The notes beneath the pieces are model-generated. The model saw only the letters and a list, made by a program, of their open reading frames with translations, was not told the DNA's origin and did no database searches. From Phreatobacter aquaticus (GTDB taxonomy: Bacteria; Pseudomonadota; Alphaproteobacteria; Rhizobiales; Phreatobacteraceae), in assembly GCF_005160265.1 (NCBI RefSeq), contig NZ_CP039865.1, positions 4,565,001 through 4,629,000 on the forward strand: DNA of 64,000 nucleotides, written 5' to 3'. Positions 49,803-62,021 of the stretch are shown in pieces. Each line of letters opens with the position of its first letter. Positions within the stretch are counted from its first letter, which is position 1. The position numbers and the translations under genes are program-made.

Positions 49803-51257
49803 ATGACCGATGCCGACCTGCGCGCCTGCCGTTCGGCAACTGTCCTGCTCGCCGCCGTCATGGCGGCAGCGCTCATCATCGTCTATCCGATCTGGGGCGT
49901 CGTCACCTTCGCCGACGGCAGCTTCTTCGTCCTCAGCATCCTGTCCCCCGATCCCTGGACGCTCGGCTGGGCGAGCTATCCGAACCGTCTGACGGCCTTC
50001 CTGCTGACCATCGTTCCGCCCTTCCTCGCAGCCCGCGCGACCGGAAGCGCACCCTTCGCGATCGGCCTCTATTCGGTGATCATGGCGAGCATCCCGCTCG
50101 CGGGCCTGCTGGCCACCCGCATGCTGGAGGAGAAGGGCTCCCGGCTATCGTTCTGGTGCGCGATCTCCACTATCGTTCTCGCCTTCAGCGTCACCTTCTT
50201 CCCAACCGAAATGTGGCTCGCCCACGCCATGATCTGGCCGATGCTCGCCTATGCGACCCGCCAGCGGGGCGTGCGGACCCCGATCCTGTTTGGCTTCGCC
50301 CTCGTCACCAACTTCGTCCACGAGGCCGCGGTGCCGCTCGTCGCCCTCGTGCTGGTGAATGGCTATCTCGTCCACCGCGAGAGACGGTTCCTGGCCGTGC
50401 TCGCGGCCGTCAGCTTGCCGCCACTGGTGGTCAAGGCGACCGTCGCCATCCCCAATGCCGAGATCCAGCGCTCCGTCCACGAGAATGCGCTGAATTTCCT
50501 GAGCCTCGACAATCTGCTCAACAACATCTCGCTGACCGTCCTGATCGGCCTGGTCCTGCTTCAGGGCCTGATCCTGGTTGCAGCGCCGCGAACACGCCGC
50601 TCCGCCATCACGGTCGTCGCGGCCGTCACGCTCGCCGCCGCGGTTGTTCTGATGCTCTGGCCCGGCGAGTTGCATGTCCTGCGCCGCTACATTGCCCGCA
50701 CCATCGTCTTCTGCGGCCTTGCCGGCTTTCTCGGCACGATGCTGCTCTGGCGCCTCGCTGGCCTCATGCGTCCTGCCCTGGTGAACCGCGCCGAGGCTTG
50801 GATGTCCATCCATCGCACCGCGATCGCGCTGAACCTGGCCGTCATCGTCTGCGTCTCGGCGCTCGGGCACAGCGTCGAGGCTGTCCGGTTCCTCTTCCAC
50901 TGGCACGCGCTCGAGACGATCATTGGCGGCCCCCCTCCTGCCGCATCGGCTCTGCCGCGTGGCGTCTCGCTGCTGTTTGCCGACGGCTCGCGGCGTGACG
51001 GTACCGGAGCGGACCAGTCGCGAGGCTGGCCCGTCGCCTGGAACTGGTCCTTGCCCTATCAGTCGGCGGTCAACGGCAGCCCGGCCGGGCGGGATTTCAT
51101 CGTGGCCATGCCGGCGATCGCCTTCTCGCCGATCACCTGCGAGACGCTCGGCGCCATGGATACCGCGCAGACCCTCGCGCCGCGCGTCCGCGTGGACCTG
51201 CTCAAGCGCTACATCTGCTCGATCGAGACGGCAGCCCGCCTGCCCGCGCCGCGATAG
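49803..51257 (+). CDS. Polytopic membrane protein of unknown function
   Basis: A 484-aa protein with about ten to eleven hydrophobic segments through residue 365, then a soluble C-terminal region of about 110 residues (from IIGGPPPAAS onward) with a cysteine pair (ITCETL, YICSIE). The layout resembles GT-C type membrane glycosyltransferases or the EpsG/Wzy range, but the early loop is FADGSFFVL and I see no DxD/ExD motif, so no function is assigned. It follows kup by 7 bp, so the two may be co-transcribed. Confidence 0.7.
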   Translation: MTDADLRACRSATVLLAAVMAAALIIVYPIWGVVTFADGSFFVLSILSPDPWTLGWASYPNRLTAFLLTIVPPFLAARATGSAPFAIGLYSVIMASIPLAGLLATRMLEEKGSRLSFWCAISTIVLAFSVTFFPTEMWLAHAMIWPMLAYATRQRGVRTPILFGFALVTNFVHEAAVPLVALVLVNGYLVHRERRFLAVLAAVSLPPLVVKATVAIPNAEIQRSVHENALNFLSLDNLLNNISLTVLIGLVLLQGLILVAAPRTRRSAITVVAAVTLAAAVVLMLWPGELHVLRRYIARTIVFCGLAGFLGTMLLWRLAGLMRPALVNRAEAWMSIHRTAIALNLAVIVCVSALGHSVEAVRFLFHWHALETIIGGPPPAASALPRGVSLLFADGSRRDGTGADQSRGWPVAWNWSLPYQSAVNGSPAGRDFIVAMPAIAFSPITCETLGAMDTAQTLAPRVRVDLLKRYICSIETAARLPAPR

Positions 51258-51261
51258 TCCC

Positions 51262-52800
51262 TCAGCGCTGTCCGCCTTGCCATTGCGCCGCAGGTGGCCA
51301 GAGCGCGCGCACGCGCGGCACATCCCGGAGCTGAGGCGGGGTCGAGAGTGGCTCGACGTCCCGCACTTCGCAGGTGCCACCACGCTGGGCGACGCAGCGC
51401 TCGCCGAAGCAGCGCGCATCCGGCATCCCGACATGGTCCCTCAGGGCCTTGGGGAAGATGATCGTGTTGAACGCCGGGAGCCTGGCGGCGAAATCCTGGG
51501 GGCCGCGCGCATGATGGAAAGGCGCCCGCTGGTGCATCATCGCATAGCCGCCCGTCTCGGCCCATGTCACGCCGTAGCCGCCGATCCCGCACACCCCGCT
51601 CAGCGAAGCGACGTGAAGCGAGGCTGCGACATCGTCCTTCTTCTCGATCCAGGCCGATCCCGCGGCCGGCGTCATCATGAAGCCCGGCAGACGGCCGACG
51701 ATGAACAGCCCGAGCAGCGCTCCGGCCAGGGCCGTTCGCCAGGATGGCCGGCTTGCGACAGCGGGAAGTGACGACATGAGCCCAGACCCTTCGATCCACC
51801 GGATCGAGGCGGCGATCCCGAGACCCACCAGCGCCTGCGTGATGAACAGAAGCGGATAGAGGAACCGCAACTCCTTGTGGCCGATCGGCAAATGGGTCGC
51901 CAGCACGACGAGAGCGACAGCGGCGAGCAGGGGCTGGAATACCGCTCCCACGATCCCGAACAGGACGATGGCGACCAATGCGCCGCCCCACACGATCAGC
52001 AACTGGGCGGGGTAATCGAACCACGGCTGGACGCCAAAATGCGCGGCGACGCCGTAGGTCACGTTGAAGCTGAAATTGTGCCAGTACGACAGGAACGGCA
52101 CGCCCCAGGTCATCCAGTCGATGACACCTGCCCCGGCAACTGCGACCGCACCGCCCAGGACGAGCCAGAATGTCCGGGCGAAGGGCCAGCGCACCAGGGC
52201 GACAATGCCGACAAGGCCTGCCGCCGGCGCGATCTGCAGCCGGACGGCGACGGCCAGTGCCAGCAAGAGACCCGCCAGCACGAGACGGCCCCGGCTCGAC
52301 ACCTCGCGGCCCGGAAAGGCGAGATAGATGGCGATGACGAGCAGATGCCCGCCGACGACCTCGGTAAGCGCCTTGCCGCTGAAATGGATAAGCTCGGGTG
52401 CGAAGGCTGGAACGGCTGCGGCCGCGAGGCCAAGGGCAAGACCGAACAGCCGATGGGCCCACAGGAAGACACAGACGACGGCCGCCGCCCCAAGCGCGCC
52501 GAGCACGGCCCCGACAACCGGCAGATAGGTTTGGGGCCCCTCCCCGATCCACTGGCTGGCCCGGATGATGCCGGCGATGACCCCGGGCAGGATCCATGAG
52601 CGGACCGCGTATTCGAACTCCCACGGCACGAACCCATAGCCGAACACCACCCTATGGGCCTGTTCCAGGCTCTGGAAGATCTCGTCGGGGTGATGGATGT
52701 TCGGCACGAGAACGAGCGGCGCAACCCGGATAAGCCAGGCGGCACACAACACGGCCAGCACGGACCAGGCCGGCGGCATCTTCAGGCGATCGTCGGGCAT
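51262..52800 (-). CDS. GT22-like membrane mannosyltransferase
   Basis: GT-C fold membrane glycosyltransferase resembling the ALG9/PIG-B (GT22) family: the early loop NIHHPDEIFQSLEQAHRVVFGYGFVPWEFEYAVRSWILPG carries the HPDE motif, and HKELRFLYPL is the later family motif. About ten hydrophobic segments are visible over 512 aa from the ATG at 52800; an ATG at 52848 would add 16 residues. It likely transfers a sugar from a polyprenyl-phosphate donor to a periplasmic acceptor. The acceptor is unknown. It converges on the preceding membrane protein gene with a 4-bp gap. Confidence 0.8.
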   Translation of the reverse strand: MPDDRLKMPPAWSVLAVLCAAWLIRVAPLVLVPNIHHPDEIFQSLEQAHRVVFGYGFVPWEFEYAVRSWILPGVIAGIIRASQWIGEGPQTYLPVVGAVLGALGAAAVVCVFLWAHRLFGLALGLAAAAVPAFAPELIHFSGKALTEVVGGHLLVIAIYLAFPGREVSSRGRLVLAGLLLALAVAVRLQIAPAAGLVGIVALVRWPFARTFWLVLGGAVAVAGAGVIDWMTWGVPFLSYWHNFSFNVTYGVAAHFGVQPWFDYPAQLLIVWGGALVAIVLFGIVGAVFQPLLAAVALVVLATHLPIGHKELRFLYPLLFITQALVGLGIAASIRWIEGSGLMSSLPAVASRPSWRTALAGALLGLFIVGRLPGFMMTPAAGSAWIEKKDDVAASLHVASLSGVCGIGGYGVTWAETGGYAMMHQRAPFHHARGPQDFAARLPAFNTIIFPKALRDHVGMPDARCFGERCVAQRGGTCEVRDVEPLSTPPQLRDVPRVRALWPPAAQWQGGQR

Positions 52801-52888
52801 GAACCTCAGCGGATGACCGAGTGGACAAGACCCGCTTCGATAGCTCATCGCGGCGCCGGGTGCGATGGCGCCGCGTTCCGTCTGTGGA

Positions 52889-55585
<2,697 letters not shown>

Positions 55586-55598
55586 ACCAATTTTGCTT

Positions 55599-56285
55599 TC
55601 AGGCACGGGCGAGCCAACCCTGGACCCAAAGGCCACGGTAGAAGGGCTCGACAAAAGTGAATCCGGCTTCGGTCAGCAGAGCGACTTCGCGCTCCGCTGA
55701 CACGGTGTTGAGGCTCGTTGCGACCATGGAGGAGGCGTAGGCAATCATGTCTTCGGGGGCGCCCTTGAAGCGTCCGAACGCGGAATAACGCGCCAGGGCC
55801 GCTGCGAAGTCGGGGCCCTCTCTGTCCATGCACCCATCGATGAGCACGAAGGGCGCGCCCGACTTCAGGCGGCGATGGATTTCGCGCAACGTGGAAAGCT
55901 TGCTGCCGTCGTCGGGAACGAAATGCAGCACCAGGAAGCAGGTGGCGGCGTCGAAGGGGCCGTCGGGCGCGTCGCTCGCATAGCCTTCGATCAGCGTGAT
56001 CCGCTGATCCGCGCCCATGGCCGCCAGGCGCTGGCGCGCCATGTCGAGCATCAGCGGAGCCGGGTCGACGCCGGTGAAGCGCCAGCCCGGCCCAACCTCG
56101 GCGAATTTCGCCATCTCAATGCCGCCACCGGCACCGACCACCAGCACATGGCCGTCCGCCGACATGGTCTCCATCAGCAGGACACTCGCCATGTCATGGC
56201 TGGCGTCATAGCCGGGAATGAACAGGCGCGGCCCCCGCTCATAGGCGGCGACCGCATCGGGATCCTGGAAATGGGCCTGGCTCAT
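55599..56285 (-). CDS. Class I SAM-dependent methyltransferase between the two metH parts
   Basis: Methyltransferase of 228 aa. Motif I is [15 protein letters not shown], the acidic residue after strand 2 is FTGVDPAP, and [13 protein letters not shown] is motif IV. It resembles CmoA/UbiE-type Rossmann enzymes; the acceptor cannot be told. The ATG overlaps the stop of the homocysteine-domain gene, and the gene separates it from the rest of metH. Placement in a SAM-cycle operon suggests a house-keeping or SAM-balancing methylation (inference). Confidence 0.88.
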   Translation of the reverse strand: MSQAHFQDPDAVAAYERGPRLFIPGYDASHDMASVLLMETMSADGHVLVVGAGGGIEMAKFAEVGPGWRFTGVDPAPLMLDMARQRLAAMGADQRITLIEGYASDAPDGPFDAATCFLVLHFVPDDGSKLSTLREIHRRLKSGAPFVLIDGCMDREGPDFAAALARYSAFGRFKGAPEDMIAYASSMVATSLNTVSAEREVALLTEAGFTFVEPFYRGLWVQGWLARA

Positions 56286-57367
56286 GCCGCGAACTCGAAC
56301 GCCTCCAGCCCCGAGAGGCGGAGCTTGGCGTCGAGCACCGGCACCTTGCGGGGCGCCACGCCCTTCACCGCCTTGGCGATGGCCGCGATATGGTCCGGCG
56401 TCGAGCCGCAGCAGCCACCGACAATATTGACCATGCCGGACGTGGCGAACTCGCCGACCATCTCGGCCATCGCCTCGGGGCTCTCGTCATAGAGGCCGAA
56501 CTCGTTGGGCAGGCCGGCATTCGGATAGGCGCAGACCAGCGTATCCGCGACCCGCGACAGGGTCTGGATATGGGCACGCATCTCCTTGGCGCCGAGCGCG
56601 CAGTTCAGCCCGATCGAATAGGGGCTGGCATGGCGGAGCGAGAACCAGAACGCTTCCGTCGTCTGGCCGGACAGCGTGCGGCCTGAGAGATCAGTGATCG
56701 TACCGGAGATCATGACCGGCAGGCGGACGTGTCTCTCCTGAAACACCTCCTCGATCGCCACCAGCGCCGCCTTGGCGTTGAGGGTGTCGAAGATGGTCTC
56801 GACCAGCATGATGTCGGCGCCGCCATCGATCAGGCCGCGCGCCTCCTCGGCATAGGCCTCGCGGAGCTGGTCGAAGGTGATCGCGCGGAAGCCCGGATTG
56901 TTGACGTCCGGCGAGATCGACGCGGTGCGGTTGGTTGGGCCGAAGGCACCGGCGACGAAGCGCCGGCGGCCGTCCTTGGCTTCCGCCGTGCGGGCGGCAT
57001 TCTTGGCGAGACGCGCACCCTCGTAGTTCAGCTCATAGGCCAGCTCTTCCATGCCGTAATCGGCCTGGGCGATGGAGGTCGACGAGAACGTGTTGGTCTC
57101 GACCATGTCGGACCCCGCCTCGAAATATTCGAGGTGGATCGCCTCGATCACGTCCGGCTTGGTCAGGATCAGAAGGTCGTTGTTGCCCTTGAGGTCGTGG
57201 GTCCAGTGGGCGAAGCGCTCGCCCCGGAAATCAGATTCCGAAAACTTGTAGCGCTGGATCATCGTGCCCATGGCGCCGTCGAGCACCAGGATGCGCTCGG
57301 ACGCGGCCTTGGTCAGGGCGGCGAGCACGTCGGCGCCATCGGAATGGCGGTGCGGGAACTGGGTCAT
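56282..57367 (-). CDS. Methionine synthase homocysteine-binding domain as a separate protein
   Basis: Stand-alone N-terminal module of cobalamin-dependent methionine synthase, 361 aa. It folds as the homocysteine S-methyltransferase barrel with zinc cysteines in GLNCALG and VGGCCGSTP, and begins [15 protein letters not shown]. It transfers the methyl group from methylcobalamin, held by the separately encoded metH C-part, to homocysteine. It follows metF by 70 bp and overlaps the start of a methyltransferase gene. Confidence 0.93.
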   Translation of the reverse strand: MTQFPHRHSDGADVLAALTKAASERILVLDGAMGTMIQRYKFSESDFRGERFAHWTHDLKGNNDLLILTKPDVIEAIHLEYFEAGSDMVETNTFSSTSIAQADYGMEELAYELNYEGARLAKNAARTAEAKDGRRRFVAGAFGPTNRTASISPDVNNPGFRAITFDQLREAYAEEARGLIDGGADIMLVETIFDTLNAKAALVAIEEVFQERHVRLPVMISGTITDLSGRTLSGQTTEAFWFSLRHASPYSIGLNCALGAKEMRAHIQTLSRVADTLVCAYPNAGLPNEFGLYDESPEAMAEMVGEFATSGMVNIVGGCCGSTPDHIAAIAKAVKGVAPRKVPVLDAKLRLSGLEAFEFAA

Positions 57368-57437
57368 GGCGGGCCTCCGGGAAAGGGGCTGGATGTCGAG
57401 ACGGCTCTATAGATGGCTTTGCGTGAACGGCGGGTGA

Positions 57438-58355
57438 TCAGGCCGCCTCGGCCTTGGCGGCGGCCGCTTCCGGCCGCATGCCGAGGAGATGGCAGACCGC
57501 ATAGACGAGGTCGGCGCGGTTCATCGTGTAGAAGTGGAACTCGGTGATGCCGCGATCGACCAGGTCGAGCGCCTGCTCGGCGGCAACCGAGGCCGCGATC
57601 AGCTTGCGGGTCGCGGGATCGTTCTCCAGACCCTCGAACCGCTTGGCGAGCCAGTCGGGAATGCTCGCGCCGGTGCGCGCGGCAAAGCCCGCCGTCTGCT
57701 TGAAGTTCTGCACCGGCACGATGCCCGGCACGATCGGGATGTTGATGCCGGCCGCACGCACGCGGTCGAGATAGCGCAGATAGAGATCGTTATCGAAGAA
57801 GAACTGGGTGATGGCGCGGGTCGCGCCCGCATCCACCTTGCGCTTCAGCATCTCGATGTCGCGCTCCACCGAGCCGCTTTCGGGATGCATTTCCGGATAG
57901 GCCGAGACCGACACCTCGAAATCGCCGATGGCCTTGATGCCGGCGATCAGTTCGGGCGAGCCCTCATAGCCGCCGGGATGCGACGTATAGGCCGTGCCGA
58001 CGCCGCCGACCGGGTCGCCACGCAGCGCCACGATGTGGCGCACGCCGGCCGCCCAATAGTCGCGGATGACCTCGTTGACCTGATCCTTGGTGGCGGCCAC
58101 GCAGGTGAGATGGGCCGCAGGCTTCAGCGCCGTCTCCTTGACGATGCGCGACACGGTCGCATGGGTGCGCTCGCGGGTCGAACCGCCGGCGCCATAGGTC
58201 ACCGACACGAAGGAGGGATTGAGCGGCGCCAGGCGCTCGACCGATTCCCACAGCGTCTGCTCCATCTCCTCGTTCTTCGGCGGGAAGAACTCGAAGGAGA
58301 CCTTCAGGCGGGAGGCGGACACATAGCGGCTGGGCCTATAGGCAGAACTGGACAT
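57438..58355 (-). CDS. metF: Methylenetetrahydrofolate reductase
   Basis: FAD-containing reductase making 5-methyltetrahydrofolate, the methyl donor for MetH; 305 aa, normal length. Motifs: VSFEFFPPKNEEMEQ at the N-terminus (catalytic Glu), SVTYGAGGSTR, HLTCVAATKDQV, ALRGDP and ITQFFFDNDLYLRY. The ATG at 58355 overlaps the stop of the ArsR-methyltransferase gene; the preceding GTG is not needed. It feeds the split metH genes directly downstream. Confidence 0.95.
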   Translation of the reverse strand: MSSSAYRPSRYVSASRLKVSFEFFPPKNEEMEQTLWESVERLAPLNPSFVSVTYGAGGSTRERTHATVSRIVKETALKPAAHLTCVAATKDQVNEVIRDYWAAGVRHIVALRGDPVGGVGTAYTSHPGGYEGSPELIAGIKAIGDFEVSVSAYPEMHPESGSVERDIEMLKRKVDAGATRAITQFFFDNDLYLRYLDRVRAAGINIPIVPGIVPVQNFKQTAGFAARTGASIPDWLAKRFEGLENDPATRKLIAASVAAEQALDLVDRGITEFHFYTMNRADLVYAVCHLLGMRPEAAAAKAEAA

Positions 58356-59389
58356 CACACGGCCTCGACTTCAGGAAGACCCGGCAGAGCGGGGGCGTCG
58401 GTCACGATGCGGGGATCGCGGCCGACCCAGATGGAAACGGTCAGGTGTTCGGCGCCCTTGGTGTCGGGCGTCAGATTGTGGAAGCCGGCAGGCTCGAGTC
58501 CCGCCGCCTGGAACCAGGCCTCGATCGCCTCGCGGGAAAAGCCCAGGCGGCGATGCGCCTGCGTCTCGCGCAGGAACTCGACCTCGTGCGGCGCGAAGTC
58601 GACCACCACCAGACGGCCGCCCGGACGCAGCACACGGGCCGCCTCGCGGATGGCGCGCTGGCCATCGTCGAGGAAGTGCAGGACCTGATGGATGATGACG
58701 GCGTCATAGGCATCGCGCGGCAGGGCCAGCGCATAAATGTCGCCGGCCCGCACCGAGCAGTGCCGGATGCCGGCCTTGTCGAGCGCGGCGCGCGCCAGTG
58801 TCAGCATCTCCGGGCTCGCATCGATGCCGAGACCGCGATCGATATCGGGCGCGAAGAGCTCCAGCATCCGGCCCGTGCCGGTGCCGAGATCGAGAAGCGT
58901 GCGCACCGGCCGGCCCGAAAGGGCCTCGCGAACGGCCTTCTCCACCCGCTCCTCGGCGACATGCAAAGCACGCAGACGGCCCCAATCGGCCGCATGGCGG
59001 GCGAAGAAGGCCTGCGCCTCCTCCGACCGCTTGGCGCGGACTTCGGCCAGGCGCTCGCGGTCGCTGGCGAGAATGGGATCGGCGGGGTCGACCAGCTTGA
59101 CCAGGGTCGCGACCGCCCTGCCCGCACCGCCCTCGCTCGCCGCCCGAAAGAAGGCCCAGGACCCCTCTTTCACCCGCTCGACAAGGCCAGCCTCGAGCAG
59201 AAGCTTGAGGTGGCGCGAAATGCGGGGCTGGGACTGGCCGAGAATATCCACCATATCGGTGACCGTCAGTTCCGCTTCCACGACCAGCGCCAAGAGGCGC
59301 AGACGCGTGGGCTCGCCGACCGCGCGGAGCACCGCGACGGCGTCGTCGAAACCATGGGATCGGACGAGGGATTTGGGGGTCTTCAGCAC
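58355..59389 (-). CDS. ArsR-family regulator fused to a SAM-dependent methyltransferase
   Basis: A 344-aa fusion. Residues 15-95 form an ArsR winged helix (LRAVGEPTRLRLLALVVEAELTVTDMVDILGQSQPRISRHLKLLLEAGLV); residues 150-320 form a class I methyltransferase with LLDLGTGTGRMLELFAP (motif I), LGIDASPEML and VLRPGGRLVVVDF. The methyltransferase half may serve as a sensor of SAM or S-adenosylhomocysteine rather than an enzyme. It leads the metF-metH operon and a perfect 18-bp palindrome lies just upstream, so it is probably an autoregulated SAM-cycle regulator (inference). Confidence 0.9.
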   Translation of the reverse strand: MLKTPKSLVRSHGFDDAVAVLRAVGEPTRLRLLALVVEAELTVTDMVDILGQSQPRISRHLKLLLEAGLVERVKEGSWAFFRAASEGGAGRAVATLVKLVDPADPILASDRERLAEVRAKRSEEAQAFFARHAADWGRLRALHVAEERVEKAVREALSGRPVRTLLDLGTGTGRMLELFAPDIDRGLGIDASPEMLTLARAALDKAGIRHCSVRAGDIYALALPRDAYDAVIIHQVLHFLDDGQRAIREAARVLRPGGRLVVVDFAPHEVEFLRETQAHRRLGFSREAIEAWFQAAGLEPAGFHNLTPDTKGAEHLTVSIWVGRDPRIVTDAPALPGLPEVEAV

Positions 59390-59403
59390 GGGCTCAACTC
59401 ACA

Positions 59404-59421
59404 TATAAAGATATCTTTATA
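59404..59421 (-). promoter_or_regulatory. 18-bp perfect palindrome, operator of the ArsR/metF/metH operon
   Basis: TATAAAGATATCTTTATA is a perfect 18-bp palindrome, centred about 23 bp before the ATG of the ArsR fusion gene. The long AT-rich dyad fits an ArsR-family operator and stands out in this GC-rich sequence. It is the only such site I see in the operon. Confidence 0.75.
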
Positions 59422-59522
59422 CGCGCATTGCGATTTCCGCAAGAGCCTTGCGACCCGAAACGCGCGAACCGGCGGCCTCAATGTTCTTGTTTTGATCTCC
59501 ATGCAATGCTAGCTCTTGAGGC

Positions 59523-60731
59523 ATGGGACGCATCGCACGCCAACTGGATTCGAGCCTTGCCGATCGGCTGAATGCCGGCGGCCTGGAAGCGGCTGCGGCC
59601 GAACTGTTCGGCACCAAGACGGCCCATGCCCTCGACCTGTCCTCGGGTCCGGGCGTGGACGAAAAGCGGCGGCGCGGCCGGGGCACGCTGACCAACGCGT
59701 CCGGCCGGTTCGAAAAGCAGAGCCGCGAAGGCTTCGACGACGGCTGGAATTCGCTCGACGAACTGCCGGCCTTCGCCACCACCGTCACCGAGGAAAAGGC
59801 CAAGCGGATCATCACCCGCAACGAGAGCCCGGATCTCTCCTTCGACCGCTCGATCAATCCCTATCGGGGCTGCGAGCACGGCTGCACCTATTGTTTCGCG
59901 AGACCCAGCCACGCCTATATGGGCCTCTCCCCCGGCCTCGACTTCGAGACCAAGCTCTTCGCCAAGCCGAACGCCCCGGAGCTTCTGGAAAAGGAGTTGG
60001 CCGAAGCAGGCTACCAGCCGCGCACCATCGCGCTTGGCACCAACACCGATCCCTACCAGCCGATCGAGAAGCAATGGGGCCTGACACGCCGCATCCTCGA
60101 AGTGCTGGAACGCGCCAATCATCCGGTCGGCATCGTCACCAAGAACCATCTGGTCACGCGCGATATCGATATCCTCGCCCGCATGGCCGAGAAGGGCCTT
60201 GCCAAGGTGGCGCTCTCTGTCACCACGCTCGACCGCAAGCTCGCCCGCTCGATGGAGCCGCGGGCCTCGACGCCGCCGAAGCGCCTGGAGGCGATCCGCA
60301 TGCTGTCGGAAGCCGGCATCCCGACCGCCGTGCTGGTCGCGCCGATCATTCCGGCCGTCAACGATGCCGAGATCGAGCGCATCCTCGATGCCTGCTGGCA
60401 CATGGGCGCCCGCGAGGCCGGCTATGTGCTGCTGCGACTGCCGCTGGAAATCCGCGACCTGTTCCGCGAATGGCTGGTGGCCAACAAGCCGGATGCCGCT
60501 CGCCATGTGCTGTCACTCGTGCAGGGCACGCGCGGCGGCAAGGATTACGACTCCGCCTATGGTGTCCGGCAGAAAGGCACCGGCCCCTTTGCCTGGATGA
60601 TCGGCCGCCGCTTCGAGATGGCGATGGAACGGATCGGCTATGGCAAGCGTCGCTTGAGACTGACGACGGACTTGTTCACACCGCCCGCCCGCAAGGGCAA
60701 GGCGCCCGCCGAGCAGCTGAACCTGTTCTGA
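59523..60731 (+). CDS. PA0069-family radical SAM protein
   Basis: Radical SAM enzyme of 402 aa with the iron-sulfur motif CEHGCTYC (Cys117, Cys121, Cys124). The flanking PYRGCEHG..CFARPSHAY and the C-terminal QLNLF ending match the PA0069 subgroup, related to spore photoproduct lyase. The N-terminal 90 residues are polar and disordered-looking. The reaction is unknown, perhaps nucleic acid related. GAGG lies immediately upstream of the ATG at 59523. It is divergent from the ArsR/met operon. Confidence 0.92.
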   Translation: MGRIARQLDSSLADRLNAGGLEAAAAELFGTKTAHALDLSSGPGVDEKRRRGRGTLTNASGRFEKQSREGFDDGWNSLDELPAFATTVTEEKAKRIITRNESPDLSFDRSINPYRGCEHGCTYCFARPSHAYMGLSPGLDFETKLFAKPNAPELLEKELAEAGYQPRTIALGTNTDPYQPIEKQWGLTRRILEVLERANHPVGIVTKNHLVTRDIDILARMAEKGLAKVALSVTTLDRKLARSMEPRASTPPKRLEAIRMLSEAGIPTAVLVAPIIPAVNDAEIERILDACWHMGAREAGYVLLRLPLEIRDLFREWLVANKPDAARHVLSLVQGTRGGKDYDSAYGVRQKGTGPFAWMIGRRFEMAMERIGYGKRRLRLTTDLFTPPARKGKAPAEQLNLF

Positions 60732-60765
60732 GCTGGCGCGCCGCCTTCACCGAGAGGATCTCACC

Positions 60766-61209
60766 ATGACGGATCGGCCTGCCGCCGCGATTGCGATCAT
60801 CACCCTTGGCGTCGCCGATGTCGCCCGCGCCACCCGGTTCTACGAGGCGCTGGGTTTCGTCCTTTCCAGGGGCGCGAGCCAGGACACCATCAGCTTCTTC
60901 CGCGCGGGTGGCGTCGTGCTTGCCCTGTTCGGGCGGGATGCCCTCGCCCATGACGCGGCGATGGCAACGACCTCAGCCGGCCCCTTCGGCGGCATCACCA
61001 TCGCCCGCAACCTGCCCTCGCCCGAGGCGGTCGATGCCGCCTTTGCAGAGGCTCTGGCAGCGGGCGCGACGGCCCTCAAGCACCCGGAGAAAGTGTTCTG
61101 GGGCGGCTATTCCGGCTATGTCGCTGACCTCGACGGCCACCCGATCGAACTCGCCCACAATCCGTTCTTTCCGCTTGGGCCAGACGGAACGGTCACCCTG
61201 CCGGACTGA
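60766..61209 (+). CDS. VOC-family (glyoxalase-like) protein
   Basis: Vicinal oxygen chelate fold, 147 aa, two beta-alpha modules: IITLGVADVARATRFYEALGFV and a second ending VADLDGHPIELAHNPFFPL, which carries a typical metal-ligand glutamate. A GAGAGGA sequence precedes the ATG. Substrate unknown. It lies 34 bp after the radical SAM gene. Confidence 0.88.
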   Translation: MTDRPAAAIAIITLGVADVARATRFYEALGFVLSRGASQDTISFFRAGGVVLALFGRDALAHDAAMATTSAGPFGGITIARNLPSPEAVDAAFAEALAAGATALKHPEKVFWGGYSGYVADLDGHPIELAHNPFFPLGPDGTVTLPD

Positions 61210-61399
61210 CGCTCGAAGGCCGCTTCAACATCTTGAATCATTTTGGCAACGCCTGCGGCCGAGGATTCAATCTCGCAGAGACATCACGCAAGCAACTGAT
61301 CGCAAAGCGAAAACAGCTCGCTCTTGAATCAGATTTTTCAGTTGGTCCCGGCCATCGCAACGCGCTTGCAGCTCAGACCCGTTCGGGCGAGATAGCGCC

Positions 61400-62017
61400 A
61401 TGGCGCTGATCTGTCCCACCTACATCATCGAGACGCAGGCCGTGGCCCAGGGCCTCGGCCCCGTAGCCGGCATCGACGAGGCAGGCCGCGGTCCATTGGC
61501 TGGACCGGTGGTTGCCGCAGCAGTGATCCTCGATCCAGCCGATATCCCCGCTGGCCTCGCCGATTCCAAGATGCTGACGGAAGAACGACGGGAAGAGCTT
61601 TACGCTGAGATCATGCAGTCGGCGCTCGCGGTCGCCTGCGCCTCGTCATCACCAGCCCGGATCGACCGGATCAATATCCGTCAGGCGACGCTCTTCGCCA
61701 TGAGTGCCTGCGTCTCGGCGCTGGCGATCAGGCCCCGCCACGTCCTGGTCGATGGCAAGGATGTGCCGCCGCTGCCGCTCGGCCTGTCCGGCGAGGCGAT
61801 CGTTGCGGGCGATGCCAAGGTCGTGTCGATCGCAGCCGCCTCGATCATCGCCAAGGTCCACCGCGACCGGCTGATGCGCCGTCTGGCAGAGGCCTACCCG
61901 GCCTATGGCTTCGACATCCACAAGGGTTACGGCACCGCCCAGCATCGCGCGGCCATAGCCGAGCACGGCCCGACGCCGGACCACCGCATGACCTTCGGAT
62001 CGTTGAAGGGGCTCTGA
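61400..62017 (+). CDS. rnhB: Ribonuclease HII
   Basis: RNase HII, 205 aa, removing ribonucleotides and RNA primers from DNA. The active-site motif GIDEAGRGPLAGPVV (Asp26, Glu27) and the later VDGKDVPPLP and DAKVVSIAAASIIAKVHRD are diagnostic, as is the HKGYGTAQH segment. It is convergent with the uracil-DNA glycosylase gene (4-bp gap). Three GANTC sites lie in the 190 bp upstream. Confidence 0.95.
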   Translation: MALICPTYIIETQAVAQGLGPVAGIDEAGRGPLAGPVVAAAVILDPADIPAGLADSKMLTEERREELYAEIMQSALAVACASSSPARIDRINIRQATLFAMSACVSALAIRPRHVLVDGKDVPPLPLGLSGEAIVAGDAKVVSIAAASIIAKVHRDRLMRRLAEAYPAYGFDIHKGYGTAQHRAAIAEHGPTPDHRMTFGSLKGL

Positions 62018-62021
62018 GCGA

